From Bursaphelenchus xylophilus (taxonomy: Eukaryota > Nematoda > Chromadorea > Rhabditida > Aphelenchoididae), in NCBI GenBank assembly GCA_904066235.2, contig CAJFCV020000004.1:3100001-3164000 (forward strand): 64,000 nucleotides of DNA, read 5' to 3'. The translations under genes were made by a program, and so were the position numbers. This document shows, piece by piece, positions 34,981 through 48,929 of this stretch. The notes under the pieces are model-generated. The model was given only the letters and a program-made list of their open reading frames with translations. It was not told where the DNA came from and did not search any database. Position 1 is the first letter of the stretch. The number at the start of each line of letters is the position of its first letter.

Positions 34981-37900
34981 TATTTATATACGCATCCCGG
35001 CAAAACAGGGATAATGTTGAGTAGGTGGGCGATAATCTCGAGTATTGTTTTGGGGATTTGCCGCGGGATAATGTGTGCCCTAGAGAGAGGCTTAGCCAAA
35101 TTTAACGCTGGTAGCTTGTTTACTGATCTTGGTGACATCACTTGTCTTGTGCATAAGATTTGATGGATTAGGAGCGATTTGAAACAGATCTACCTAACTC
35201 TAGACATTATTTGTAAGCGTCAAGTCTACTTTGGTAAAATAGCTGGCTATGTAAAGACAAAACAGCGTTGAAATGTTATCTAAAAGTCAAAAAAATATTG
35301 CCGCTAAAAAACTGACACATATATATTATGACCATCGAAGAACAGAAATATGTGGCTTACAGTGAATATTTCACATTGAAAACTTACAGGGTCCTCGAAT
35401 TTCACAATTTCCTGTATTTTCCGCGGCTTGCAACAGAATGCCAAGGATTTCTGAATTTGGCGGGAAGTTCAAATTTCTATTTTTAAATCAACCCAAAACA
35501 TAAAAAGTACTTTTAAACAGCGTTCCCATTGAGTTTCCATAAATTTTCATTACAATTTGTAGGCCAAAAGTATCTTCTATTCTCGGCGATGACCTTTACT
35601 TCTCGTTTCTTGAACTTTCCATTTCTCTCCCCGCTGAAGGCCCCAATTTGGCATGTTTTCGCTGAAATCAGATATATTTATTATCACATTTCCTTCGTAT
35701 CACGTGTCTAGGATTACGTTCGTTTGCTTCTTTGTTTTTGTTCATTTTTCATTCCAAAGAATGTTCCCATGGGGAGAAGGGTTCAGGGACAACACGGCCC
35801 GTCCAAGGGACGTTATTGGCAGCAAAGTATAAGCGGGTTACTGAATACGCGAGTGGATGGGAAGAAAGGATTTTTTTGGCTAGCTTTGACTTTCAATAAT
35901 TTGTTTGTAAAGGTGGGGTTTTCTTTGTATTTTTACAATTTTTTTGGAGAAGTCCTTCAGATTGTTGCGTTGTAACAAAAAGAGCCATATTTGGCCACTA
36001 GCAAAACGCATTTCATTACAATTTTGCATAGATTATCTCAATAGCCTAGTCAATACTTGATGATTATTTCAGCTCTTGGCTTGCAAGTTCAGCCGAGATA
36101 TTTAACGATGTTTAAACACAGCAGTTGTTAAGTAAAATACCATAAAAAATCAATTACTTTTTGCATCTGTTGGCTTTAAAATTTCATCTGTTCCTGCAGA
36201 GCGCTATTTAGATTCCCTTTTAAAAATTTTTGAAATTAATTTATTGTTGTTACATCTCACACTTCCCAAATTACATCCAAAAAGTTTTCCAAAATTTGGA
36301 CCATTTTTCCCCCCGATTTGAATGACTAAAGTACCGGCCAATCCGTTGCCACGGGTTTTCTTCTCCTCCTTTGTTTTGTACTCGCAAAATGCCCTTTGAA
36401 GAGTGACAGAGTACAATGTCTGTAACGAATTTCCGCGAGTTGTTTACCAGCAATTTCACTATTTTTTCGTCGTCGACTGGAATGTTCGGCGGGGTTTAAA
36501 CTTTGGAGATCGATTTGTTCGTATTTTATTACCTTTGTCTTCTCATCGTTGTAAAAAAAGGTCCCACCACGAAAACATTTTTTATACATGGTAATTGGTG
36601 TTTGTCTTCGGATTATGTTTTTTGTATGTTGTCTTCAAAAAATTCGCAGAATTTCACCTGACTTCCCGCTCACACGAATTGTAACACCACTTGCTTTGGC
36701 AGTGTTATCGGTTATTACCAATTACATTTGGGCAGGTGAAAATAGTCAACTTTTAATTTCTTCGTTCTCCCCTTTCCGGGAGAAAAACTAAACATATCCT
36801 ATAGGCTTGGTAAATTTAATCATATCCTACAAAACCTACTCGTACTCTGTTTGTTATACTATCATTTAAACCGTAGTGCTACTCTATAGTAACACTTATT
36901 TTTTACTTTTTTTATAACCATGTTGGCCATGGAAAATATACGTATTTGTTGGTTCAAATGTTTTCGAATACTGTTGCGTCCACCCCCAAACTACTTGCCG
37001 ACTGGTAACTCAATTAAGGTCCGGCTTTCTATTTTTACCCCCACTCGCCGTAAATACATTTGGTCATGACGATGGTCGGTGTTATTGACAGGTTTTATCT
37101 GCCCCTTCAATAAGCCTTTATTTCCCCGAACGTTCAACCCGTAATCTTGCAATGACAGCACGTCAAACTACGTGTATATTGAGTCGATAATCTATGTGGT
37201 TTTTATGCGATACATGCTTAACTACCACACGATTACATACGATTTTCTTTTACCCTCTGTCTCTCATCTTCTTTGCTCTTCACGCGCAAAATCCCCACGA
37301 ATATCAGCGAATTAAGCGGGAGCGGAAATTTTTTGTTTTGCACCAACTTGAAGAATGGAAGTAGAAAGACGGGACCGAGAGCAAACGCGAAAGCCAAGCG
37401 GAAATTTGACAGACCAACCATCCATCCACCCATTCGCTTCGCTCTTAAAGAGCAAGCGCCCCATTCGCAGAAGGGGGGCACAGCTGGAGGACCGGGGCGA
37501 CGACACCGCCGCCCGAAACGCCAGGGAAACGAAGCCACTCGAGCGGAACGGGGAGCAGGGAATTGACAGTGCGGGGAGGGTGCCGAAACGGGGCCCTCGT
37601 ATTTGCGGGGAAACGGGGAGCGAAAGAGCGGGGCTGCAATGACAGCGGGGTGAATCGGATTTCGGAAAGCTTCACTAAAGGTGACAAAGACTCTAGCGTA
37701 GTTGAAGTCGTCTTTTCTTAGCTGGTTTCAATTTGGCGAGGCGCCGTTTGTTCGCCATGTCTTATCAGGTAGCGCGCTCATTTTTTGTTGGTAGTTCGGA
37801 AAGGGAGGGCTTAAAATTCGTAATATGACATTAAATGACTCCCCAAGTGCACGTATTGGAAGCGCTATACAAAAACAGTGCCAAACGTTAGCGTATTTTA

Positions 37901-40349
37901 GAAATTTTTCAAAATTATTAAATCTTGACGTATATAAATTGATATTTGAACATAATTTTTCCAGTTCATGACAAATCCGAGGAAAAATTGAATATCTTTG
38001 AGCAATTGTTTCAAGGATAAATCCTTGGCGACCAAATGAGGCTTGTCCCGGATAGCCTTGACATTCTTCAAGGTCTCACTTTACTACGTACGTAGTAGTG
38101 GTTCGGCGAATCCTATGACTAATGATTACTAGAAAATCCTTTACGTGACAATACCACAACTATTAGAAAGCTGGTATTTTTGGGGCTTTTCGGCTTTCCC
38201 GAGAACCCTCTTTCCTCGCTGTAAACGCCGACCATATGACATAAACGAACACGACATAAAGCCATTACCCTCGTATTCCGTTAATTACCCGCTGTGAGAC
38301 TGCACGCATGCGAGCACAAAAAGTATGGAATTGCGTGCTCGGCCGAGTCCCGCGAGTGTAATTTGGCCGCGAATAGAAGGGGAGATAAAAACGGCGCACG
38401 GGATGTAATAAAAATGCCTCCAATTTGGGCTTACTTGAACGCAGAAAAAGACGATTCGCTGAATGAATGTAACAGCGGAGAAATGAATGTAACAAAAAAT
38501 GAGAAATGGAGAATTGTATGCAGTTGAAAAATTGGAGGGTTGAAAAAAGCGTATGCGACAAAATGAGTGTTCTAGGGAGTACAATTTTGTATTGGGAACA
38601 AAATTATTGTGTCAGGTGATAATAGGGATCTAAGGCGTAAATATGATAAGAGTTTACGTGCTGACAAAGTAGATTTGTCATCAATATTTTACCTGACATC
38701 TGGAAGGAAAAAAACAAATGAATTTTGATGAAAATACCTTGCAAACAATAGAAGGAGCGGCTGAAAGAACTAGGATACCCTTTGCAGTATCAAATTCAAA
38801 CATTTTGACATAGTTTTCTTATGTTTAAAACCGTAAAATATTTGAATAGAACCAAAAAATCACTGTTTTTCCCATTGTTTTGATCATTACGACAAATTCA
38901 GTACATACTGTCGATAAAATTAATACTGATTAGGCACGACCAACACTATTTCATCCCCCACCATTTTCATTCCCCGGCTCATCCTTCGAGCGGGGAGAAC
39001 TGGGTCCGTCCGGCGGAGACGGGGCGCCCCGTACTCCCCGCTCGCGGCGGGGCGGAACGCCACTTTACGGGGCGACGAAACACGAGGGCCGTCGAAACGG
39101 GGCGACAAAAGACTGAACTCGAAAGGACCCGGCCGGCGAGACGTTGCGCAAACAGTGGGTAACGCGCCGGAACAACATTCGAAAATCCGAGAGAGCGGGC
39201 AGACAGTGAGAGGGAAGGCGCGAGAAGGAGGGGGTGAGGAGATAGCGAGGGGAGCTGAGAGAGAATTAGACGGTTAGAAAAAGAAAGAGGCCGTTTAAAG
39301 TCATCCTGGCGACAGGCAGGTGGATAAAGACGAGAGAGACTGTGTAAAAATTGGAGTAATCGATAGATATAAATTCCGCGGAGATTGAACAGTTCGCTCC
39401 CAGCCTAGACTCCACGAATCGCGCCGAGACTGGGCAGCTGGCGAGACGGCGCGCGCTAGAGAGTCGGTGGCTAGACAAGCACAGAGAGTGTTTGAAGTCA
39501 TTCGAGCCGCGACGAGGCGAAGGAAGGCCCCCGAGATGGATGGGGCGATAGTAAAACGAGGGGGGAAAGAGAGGTCGTCGCTTGGCGGGGGCTGTCTTGT
39601 TTGAATGGGCTCCATCCACCACCCATCTACTTTTTTTTTTTATTTTCCCTTCACACTGTAACCCCTTCCCTCTCTTCCTTCTCTCGTTATTAATATATGT
39701 TGTTTTTTTTGTCGAGGATATTTTTGGGCTGGAATAGATTATGCAATTAGTTGTGTGAGCTATAATTACGGCGGGTTGGCGGGAAAGGTGGGGGGTAATT
39801 GGGCGAGAAATGCGGGTCGATCAGATAGGCGAATGATACGGTAGAGCGGTCACTCAGGTGTAATGAGTCGCTCTAATTTGTTGTAAACAACTCTGTTACA
39901 GTCCATGGGGTTCAAGGGACGTTCGGACATTGGTTTAGAATTTTACAAAATCTTTGCGACATTCTGGAAATTTTAATTTGCTGTCGTTTTTATAGCCCTT
40001 TATTAGACAACCAAATATAGGCCGCGCCTCGAGGGGAGCCTCAAAAGGTTTCTGACAAATTAGTGACCAAAACCCATGTGCCACACGTTTTCCCCTTGAA
40101 CTGCATGGATTGATGTTCTCAACGCCATTTGTTTACGCTCTCTCTCTCGTTCAAAGAAATGCATTCCCTTTGTGATATATAGGGCTTATGTCATTACACT
40201 GTTCTTTTTGATCCGATCATACGACCTCTTTGAACTGTTTACGATGAAGGAAATTGATCGTTTTGAGATAATAATAGATGTTCTGGTGTCAAGTTGATGT
40301 CACAATTCTTAAATACTTCCTACACGGTCTTGAAGTGTACTTTAGCGAT

Positions 40350-40382
40350 GGCTAAAGGTCCTGTCATTTAGGACCTTTAGCC
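40350..40382. repeat. Perfect stem-loop in gene-free DNA
   Basis: GGCTAAAGGTCC, loop of nine bases, GGACCTTTAGCC. Twelve paired positions without mismatch plus a T/A closing pair. There is no poly-T directly after it. Too short for a typical miRNA precursor as it stands. Confidence 0.7.
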
Positions 40383-43300
40383 TTTGCGTTTTGCTGTACC
40401 AGCAGCCTTATTTTTCAGTAATCAAAAATTCTTTCATGCACATTCTTGAATCTATCTATCAATTCCGTTCTCCAAAAAATTGCAACCAACCCTGACACTT
40501 CTCGTCCGCTTACTGTGCGAATTCATTTTCGGCTGACACATGAAATGTTATGCAGTTTTTGTCCTTGTCTTTATTTCCTTCCTCTTTGAATATTAATATT
40601 GTTTGTTCGTTTCATTACTCAAATGTCTGTCCATGCTAATTACGCTGGGGGTTTGAAAGCGGGCGGTGTAGCGCGTTTGCCAAGGTCAAAGGCCGAAAAT
40701 ATGTCATCATGAGCGATTTTTTTCGTTTTTCGACTTTTTAGTTATTTTAGGCTGATAAATCTTTTGAATCTTCAAGGACGTATGATTTTTGATGACTTGA
40801 CCTTTTGATAAATGCTCTTTTTAATACGTCATGTTGACAAATTTTCGATATTTTTGCGAAAAATCCAGAAACTCGGAAAATCCCCGTATTCGGCCTGTCA
40901 TTTCGCCCCGCGTTGTATTAATAACACGCCCTCGTTTTATACCACTTTTTCTACTTTGTTTAAATGCCTCGTAAATCCTTCATCCCCTTTTCTCCTTCCT
41001 TCCCATTCCGCTCTCTCTTCCCCCCCAAATTTTGTGTCGATTTTTTTTTTGGGGCCCAATCTCTCGTCGCGCTTTCTGCCCCCCACCACTCTACCCTCTG
41101 CCCTCCGATCTTATGCTGGGCAGAACATTCGCGCTTTTGTCTACAAAATTTTCGTTCGTTCTTTGTAACCACTGGCTTGGCGCGAAAACTTTTTTTTTGT
41201 GTTTCAAACAACTTCTTTTTTTTTGAGGTTTTAATTTTTTGTGTAATCAAATGAATATGCGTGATTACTGGGGGAAAATTCGAGGTTTGGGGGGAGGTAA
41301 TTTGTAGCTTTCTGGACATCTTGGTGTTTAATTTTAAGTGCTGTTTGAATCGTATAATCAGAGTGCAAAATTAGGAGGTTTGATAAAAGATTTCGTCGTA
41401 ATCAGTTTGTGGTTGTCTCGAGAGTTGCAAGGGTCTTAGCAAAAATCTCTTCAATGCTTTGATAAAATATGACAAAGTGTTTTCCATTTGTTTTATGGGG
41501 CCATTGGTCTTAAAATTTCATACAATTACAACAACAAAATTTTTGTAGTATTCATTACATTTACCCTTGGTTTCCGACCTCTTACAGGAATGCCAGGCCT
41601 TGTTTCGCAACCTTCCGCCCTTCCTCACCTCGACGTGGGTCCGAGGCAAATTAGGCCCGACATTCCCATGAACACAATTTACATTATTTTTTTTATATTT
41701 CCTTTTTCCTGTTTATAAAAATACGGCAGGTTCGTAAAAAGAGAGGAGCGGATCGCATTACATTCTCCGGTAGGAGTGATCGGGTTAGCAGAATGATTAC
41801 GTAATCCGGTGCGCATAAATTTCTGGAAAATTTGGAAAAATTTGCATGTTTTTTAGATTTGACTCTGAAATTTGCATAAATTATTTGATGGTTTATAAGT
41901 TCGTGAAAGCTGCTATAATTCCTATAAAGGCAGCTACTATTAATGTCACACCTGTTGTTCCGCTGAAACTCACAAAACAATGATATTATCACAGCTAAAT
42001 CCCCAAAGTTCATGGTTGTTTTTCTCTATTTTTACCCGATAAAATCTCCTATAAATAAGCGCGCAATTAAAGCCCAAGATACCGAGAAGAAATTGCAAGA
42101 TTTCTCGCAAACCTTTCTAATCCCCCGATCCTCCAAAAATACCCCACAAGAAGGCGTCAATATATTCCAAGGCTAATTTTTCGGAAGTCGAAAAATAATC
42201 CCGCTCTAATCCCCCTCCTTCATTATGGGCTTCAAATAATCGAGGGGACCTTATATGTCATGTTTGAGAAAGAGAGGGAGCAATCTTTTTTCCTCTTCGC
42301 GTTTTTTAAGGGAATGCATCGCCAAGTGGGTCATATGTAAATGCGGATGAATTATTCAGGTGTGGCCTTTCGAAGCGATGATTTTCATTCTTTTATTCTT
42401 TGCGAACATTGTCGTATTATTGTGGTAAAAATACATATAGAGTATGTGCAATTTTCACATAATTTTTTTTGCGGGCTTTTTCGAGTTCTTAAAGAGTCCG
42501 TTATCGTGACAGATTTATTATATTAGTTTCTCAAGACCATTAGATTTTTTGTATACGTAGACTAAGAATGCTAATTTATTGATGAAAAGAAATGCCAAAA
42601 AATTGAATTTTAAATTTTAAACTTGTCATCGTGACGGATTTTTTTCTTTTTCTTATTTTTGATGACTATGACAATCTAAATTTACTTCGTAATTGCTGCT
42701 GACAAGCTCTGGCATTGCTCCCTTTTTTGATTCATATCCGGTCTGCCCTTATCGCAACACTCTTCTCTCGCTCCCCCCGAATAAAACGGACGCCAAGTTC
42801 TTGAGAGCCGATAACAAACTGGCCCTTATTTGGGCAACCCATCTTCATCTACATACAATTCCTCTACCGTATTTTATACGTGCCCGACAAAGCGGATTGT
42901 CTTGTAATTTTCGTGTAAAAATCATTCCAAATCAGAACTTTTTTCCGGGTTTTGATTTATTGCGCCATTTTCGCGGCGTTTCTTTCTCTGTCCGCTCTCT
43001 CGTCGCGGCGCGCTCTCCGCGGCGGCGGGGCTTTTTATGGGGTTCAGTCGGGATTTTCTTCCCTCTCCACTTGTCTTTGGGCTGATCTTTTTCTCTCTTC
43101 GCTGCGGGCGGTGAGTTATTTCGGGGAGGGGATGTGTCATAAATAGCAAACGGGGGGTGTTTTGATGATATTAAAACATTGTATTACAATCCGTTGGCAT
43201 TCAAATTAACCCCTCAATGAGGCTTGTATTATTACAGTAAACGGAGTGTCCTCGAAATTCCTGGGATCTTTACTGCGTCTAATTTGCAGAGTAGTCATCT

Positions 43301-43910
43301 GTTTTCCGCCCCATAAACCTATTTGACAGCCCAATAATCGACCTTACACTTGACCAGAAACCTGCCCGATTTGTGAAGAATGATGATGCATTGCTTTGAC
43401 GAGTGTTTCTATTGATCTCGGCCTGACCATCAACCCGCTTTTCTTTCTGAACTCTCTCTTATTCCGCTCTATTTTCGCTTGCATTTCCAGAGCATGCTTT
43501 TGAGGCTGTTTTTGGAAGTTTAAACTGTCATTTCGCAGTTCAAACAGCTACTTTCCTCTGTCTAATCCCATTTTTTCACACCTTTTTTTGTCTCTCTCTT
43601 TCTTCCGAGCCGTCTTTTCAGCGCTCTAGCCCTCTCTAACCAACCTCTCGCTCTTCTGCAATCCCTTTTCCGGGCCCTCTCACACGCCCGGTTCCCATTG
43701 TGCATGTGCGGGCCGTCGCGAGTGCTCGCCCTTGCGAGGCGTCGCGGGCGATGTGTGTCGCTGCCGGGTTGCGGGGTGCGGACGTTCCCGCCAGCCGAAG
43801 GGGCCGGTCCCCACGGTGGCCAGCACGAATCGTCTCCCCAAAATTTTTTCGCTCTCTTCGCTCTCTCTGTGTTCGGGCGCCGTCATTTCGGCGCCTTTTT
43901 TGCGGCGAAT

Positions 43911-43927
43911 GTGTGTGTGTGTGTGTG
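43911..43927. repeat. (GT)n microsatellite
   Basis: An uninterrupted run of about eight GT units on the plus strand, directly after a GC-rich block. Confidence 0.9.
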
Positions 43928-46224
43928 AGCGCGCGGATGTAAATGTATGTAAATATGTGCATACGCGTACAGTAATTATGTCGCGCCTTGATGATTAGTG
44001 TGTTAAAGGGGAGGGCGGTTGTTTTTTCGGGGGGATTTCGGGAAGTGTCCCTGGATTTGGCTGGCTTAATGCGGGGATTTGAGTTTGACGGGTTTATAGG
44101 TGGAGGTTTTCGGGATTGAATGGTGGCGAAGTTTGTATTCGATTGAGCGTAGAAATGCACAAACTGCATCTGGTAATATGTGACCCATTTTGTTGTTGTT
44201 TTGCCCTGCCCTTTCATGGAAACCATGTTATATTTTTTGACTTTTTTCTTGACTTTATCAGCCCCCGAAAAGGCTGATAAAACGACCCCTTCACATGACT
44301 GGGATATGCTGTACGGTGTGGGGCTGCTGCTAACCCAAATTGTTTGCATTAAAAGACCGTTAAGTTGGACTTTCTTATCAGCCAAATTACCTTACTATTT
44401 GTTGTTACAATCCCGGAATTTTTAATTCCCCTCTCTCGTGCTTTCAACCCCGCTTCCGTCCTCCGGCTTGTGGTCAAAACAACTCCCGAATCCTCCGCCT
44501 TATCCGCCGCCCTTATCATCCCACGTTTCTGGTCCCTAAACATGGAAGCGAAACGTCAAATCTAATGAATTTGTAATTTGAACGTTCAAAAGGGAATTTT
44601 TTTTTGTGTGTTAAAAGCAATTCATTTCGTCTCCCCCGAGAAGGGCGGCGAAGAGGAAGGGAAAACGTTTTATGCTTTTCCGAGGGACCGTCCCAAAAAT
44701 TCTCCCCCTTTCGCACCAAAAACCCTTTTTTTCTCTCTCGCTCTTCCAGCAAAATGTTCGTTTGTTTTTTGCCGCCAAAAGAGTTGTAGAATAGCAGCGG
44801 CTTAATTACTAATGTACGCGGAATCGTAGTAGCAGATAAAGGGCTCACGAATTCCTCGAAAATATACGTGTTGGAATTTCGAAACAAACTTTCGTTGAAC
44901 TCTAGACTGTTGACATGTTTCCAGGGCCCACGTTCCGAGCTCGAGGCGGAATGAGATTTGTAATGATTCGCAAAGTTTTGCCGTTTGCATCACGTTCTCA
45001 TCATTTATTTTGTGTTTTGGGCCTTTAATATTTTTTGGTTGATTTTTATATGTTTGCTTTTTTAGTCACTGTCAGGAAACGTAAATGTTTTATCAATGGT
45101 TTTTTTGGTGACAAAAAATTTTTAATTGTGTCTAAATGCGTTCAGAGGCTAGTTAATTAGGATGTACAAACTTTATGTACAAGTAGTATAGTCTAATATA
45201 ATATCGGAAACTTTGAATATCGAGGCTTGTTAATCCGCTTTCGGATGGTCTTGTATTATATGTTCTTACTTAAGACTTGCGAAAATGGCTGTAAAAGTGT
45301 GTAGTGGAAATGGCAGTGACATTTTGTTAGTACACAATCTTCTAACCAAATCTCTGCTCTTTGTCTGGAAAAGTTAATATAGCCTAAAAAAGTGATATCT
45401 CAAATTGTTTATCTCCCTTCTTTCTAGAAGGCCCGCGGAACTGTTTCCAACTGCGTTAACGTCCCGGTTGTTTACAGCCACAATATCCGATCCTCTTTTT
45501 GGTAATTTCCTCTTCGTCAAGAATCTAATAAAAGCCCATCGAAAAAACGTCAAAGGATTCTTGGCGAAGGTCACCATCTTCCATCATTTTCCTTTTTCGA
45601 ATGTGACTTATCCATATTTGGGAGGGGGGAAGTGTCTCGCCGGTTCATGTGGGCTAATCGTCTCGGCTTATCGCATCCATTTCGGATATACTCAACACTT
45701 TTTTCCTTGTATTAAAAACAATATTCCGTAAAAAATCGATATCACAATTTCTTGAAAACTCTGTTGTATTACTGTTAATAATTGTAATTATTGAATTCTA
45801 CAAATTTTTGTTCAGAACATTCGAGTTATTTGTATTTATTGTTTGTTGTTTACACGCGTGGTAATAGGCAATTTGGCGGGCTAGTTTGTCTATTACTAAT
45901 TGAGATTATTAATCGAATTGCACTTTCGAATGCTAATCTTTCAATGAAACGGAATTGGAAAACGGAATTCGGACGTATTATGTGGTCGTTGAGAAACAAG
46001 AATTATGTATGATAATAGAGGAGTTTTTCATAGGCAGTTGGTAAATCACGATGACTTTTTGGTTACATTTTCAATTTTTTTAAAATCATGACTGCAGTTT
46101 ATACAGGTACGTTGCTGAAACCTATTTTTAGAAATCTTTTTTTTTTTTGATTCTTTTTGGCTTGAGTACTCTGCCAGACATATACGTCAACTTCGTAAAA
46201 ATTTGAGCTGCGGGGAGGACCGAG

Positions 46225-46565
46225 GTATTCAGCAATCGTGTAGGAGATTCTATGGAAAATTAGGCTCGATGAAAAGAGTAGGTTTTTTGCCGTAGCGTTT
46301 TAACTGTGGCCAAGAATAGTGTAGAAGGGTTATAGAGAGCTCCTTGATGTACTAGAATGTTGAACCTTCCAGAAATGTGCATAGATCGTAGCTGAGATGT
46401 TCGGATATTCGGAAATGTTTGCACAGAAGGTTCTGTAGAAAATTAGGTTCATGTTGTTGCCGTAGCTCTTAAACTTGGCTAAAAATAGTGTTAAAGTGTT
46501 ATAGGTAGCTCCTGAATGCACTAGAATCTAGAATCTTCCATAAATGTGTATCGATCCTCAAAAAT
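46225..46565. repeat. Diverged tandem duplication of about 175 bp
   Basis: Two head-to-tail copies (about 46225-46395 and 46400-46565) share GAAAATTAGG, TTGCCGTAGC, AATAGTGT, GTTATAG, AGCTCCT, ACTAGAAT, CTTCCA and AAATGTG in the same order with many substitutions and small gaps. No coding frame runs through both. Confidence 0.65.
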
Positions 46566-47624
46566 CCTCCAAAAAATGATCCAGCGAAAACTATCGTCGC
46601 ATGTGCTGCTATGCGCAACTCTTTCAATACCTTTTCCTTTCTTACCACGCATCCCTTGCAATAGCACAAGGTATAAAGACCCCACAACCATTTGAAGGGA
46701 TTATGGTCTGCTCCTTTTCAAGTGGTCTGTTAACTTTGATGTGTGTGTGTTCAACTGCAGTCTTCAAGGCAGGAGTTCAACAGTGTCGCACTTAGACTTT
46801 GATGGATGCACCCATTACGAGTGCTATTCCAAATTCTTTCACCTGTTTCGAGTTCGACTTACATCTGAATTTCATTTTGCACTCCACTTCTAGTAATCGG
46901 CTATTTCTGTCTTCATTACAATTCCGTTTTTTTAGACGTTTGACGTGCACTAGATAGTATTTAAGGCTGCTTTATTCTCCAGCAAGGTTAATTATGTTGT
47001 ACTATACTTTGTAATTACAGTAATTACAGCCTACTTTTTACTGCCCTTTGTTTACCTTTATACCAACGATCATTAGCTGGCCAATAACTTCGTTTTCCCA
47101 AATTTGTCCTCCCTTACGCCGCGGTGTTAAACCAATTCAGTTGCCTTCAAATTTTGCCTAAGGGAAAATTAAGAGATTACTTTAATGTTACCTTTTTTAT
47201 AATCCCTACTCTTTTTTTTAATGGTGGTTAACTAATGCGTCATTTGGTCGGGAAAAGAATTCTGAATTTGTGCTTTGGATAATCTTTTATTATCACCCCA
47301 TGCTCCGGCCATTTGTAGTTTTTAGTAGTCATTGTTTCATAGGCTTCGTCATAGCCTTCTCTTGGTAGGGTTCGAAATTTCTTTTAGGCGGGCGACACTG
47401 ACGTTTGGTGTACTATGTATATATGTATCGTTAAAGCATGAGTCTCTGTGGCATCTGTGGGATTTTTTGGGATTGCTTATCTGTTGTCAAGACTTAGATA
47501 TAAGTCGAGGTCTAATGAGGCCCCTAACTTGCCCTCTACTCCTAATATCAGCTACTCCTAATAACCTGGAGACCGCAACTAGAGAATTCTAGCTGAAAAA
47601 CTGCGAACCCACGCAAATTGATTC

Positions 47625-47790
47625 CTGAGCTTGGACCACCACCGGACTGTATCAAGGGGACTTCCAACAAGTTACAAATATAGATTTATTTCCCCAACGA
47701 GTGACCGAAAAGCGATCTATTACATTTATATCAAAATATTCGTCGGTTTATGCTAATTTCTGGGAATTCTTCACGGAATCGTGACACTGT
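47625..47790 (-). mobile_element. Possible solo LTR relic related to the Pao/BEL LTR
   Basis: GGTTTATGCTAATTTCTG followed by GGGAATT matches the Pao copy-2 LTR, and an upstream ATTTATT and a T-rich tract lie in similar positions. No internal retroelement sequence is nearby. Borders are guesses (TGAGCTTGG to GTGACAC). Confidence 0.45.
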
Positions 47791-48929
47791 CAAACGTGAT
47801 AAGAAAAAATGAAAAAACAGTTTTTGCATAGCAACTTATTCCTTTTCCCACCTTCTATTGTAAGGTCACATATCTAAGGGCTGGCTGTAAATCGCAAGCT
47901 AAGATTTTCTACAGAATGGACATATCTCTTGAGCTGGAACACACGTGCGAAATGTCAAGAAATTGCAAGCTAGCTTGACTAAACAATTCGACGCCTATTG
48001 GTCCTAAATTTATAATAAAAAATAATCATTTTCCCTCGGTTTTGTCCAGTTTCATCTTTATCTTTTGTCGAGCCTCAAATAGTCCTAATCTTCTCCTTTT
48101 TTCCCTCCCTCTAATTCCACAGTTTCCTCGTATTTTCTCCATAAGTACACTGTGTATTTTCGGTCTAGCCCTTCAGTTTCATTGTTGCTATAATCTCGTC
48201 TTATGAGAGTTGTTTCCACTCCCCGAATGTTGTTGCATTATGGAATTTTATTGTGTTTTCGATAAGATAACAGGGACCGTTGATAATTTCGTTGGATTAT
48301 ACTCGGTTCCCCCGAATTCTGAAAACGCTGACTACAATACTTTTGTGCTTAAGAAGAGCTTGAAATGTCGCAAGACTAGTTTAAAACGTTTTTTGCAACA
48401 TCTAAAGTCCATGTGCGGACATTTATCCAATTTCTCATAAGCTTGCCTTATTGCAAAGGCCAAATCTTTTGCCGTCCCAAAAATTTTGCAAAATTATGCC
48501 GTTCGCTTTAATCCCAAGCAGTATGTGTTTCGGGTTTTTCTGCATGTAGGCCGTATGTCATTTGAATGTGTAATTTTATGGGCCCGGTTGGAGCGGCGTC
48601 TAAATCCGGACCTCTCGGCTTTTTCCCTCGGATTTTATGGTTTGGGAATTGGATTGGGCCAACTAGTTAATGCTAATAGATCTCAGGGACACTAGTTCTA
48701 TCATTTCGTAATTGAAATTGCAATTTTCTTGGTAGTACCAACTTTTACAGCGTTTTTGTCAAAACTTTAGGGAAATTTTTAATTTTGCATTTTTTAAAAT
48801 TTTTTTGGTAGATTCCCGCTGGCAATGTCAAATCTAAACTTTCTCTATGGCTTTATAAATCATCTTAGCTAACAATTGCATGATTGTCCTGGTCGTATTT
48901 TACAAAAATCAACTTTTGCCCTAAAAACA

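Noticed and set aside
37233..37687. Several overlapping open frames on both strands in the GC-rich block
   Set aside because: High GC lowers stop frequency; frames overlap on both strands and are arginine-rich with no recognisable domain.
43636..44385. 249-codon minus-strand open frame in the gene-free region
   Set aside because: Low-complexity and basic composition over a CT-rich and (GT)n tract, no domain, no splice partners; most likely chance.
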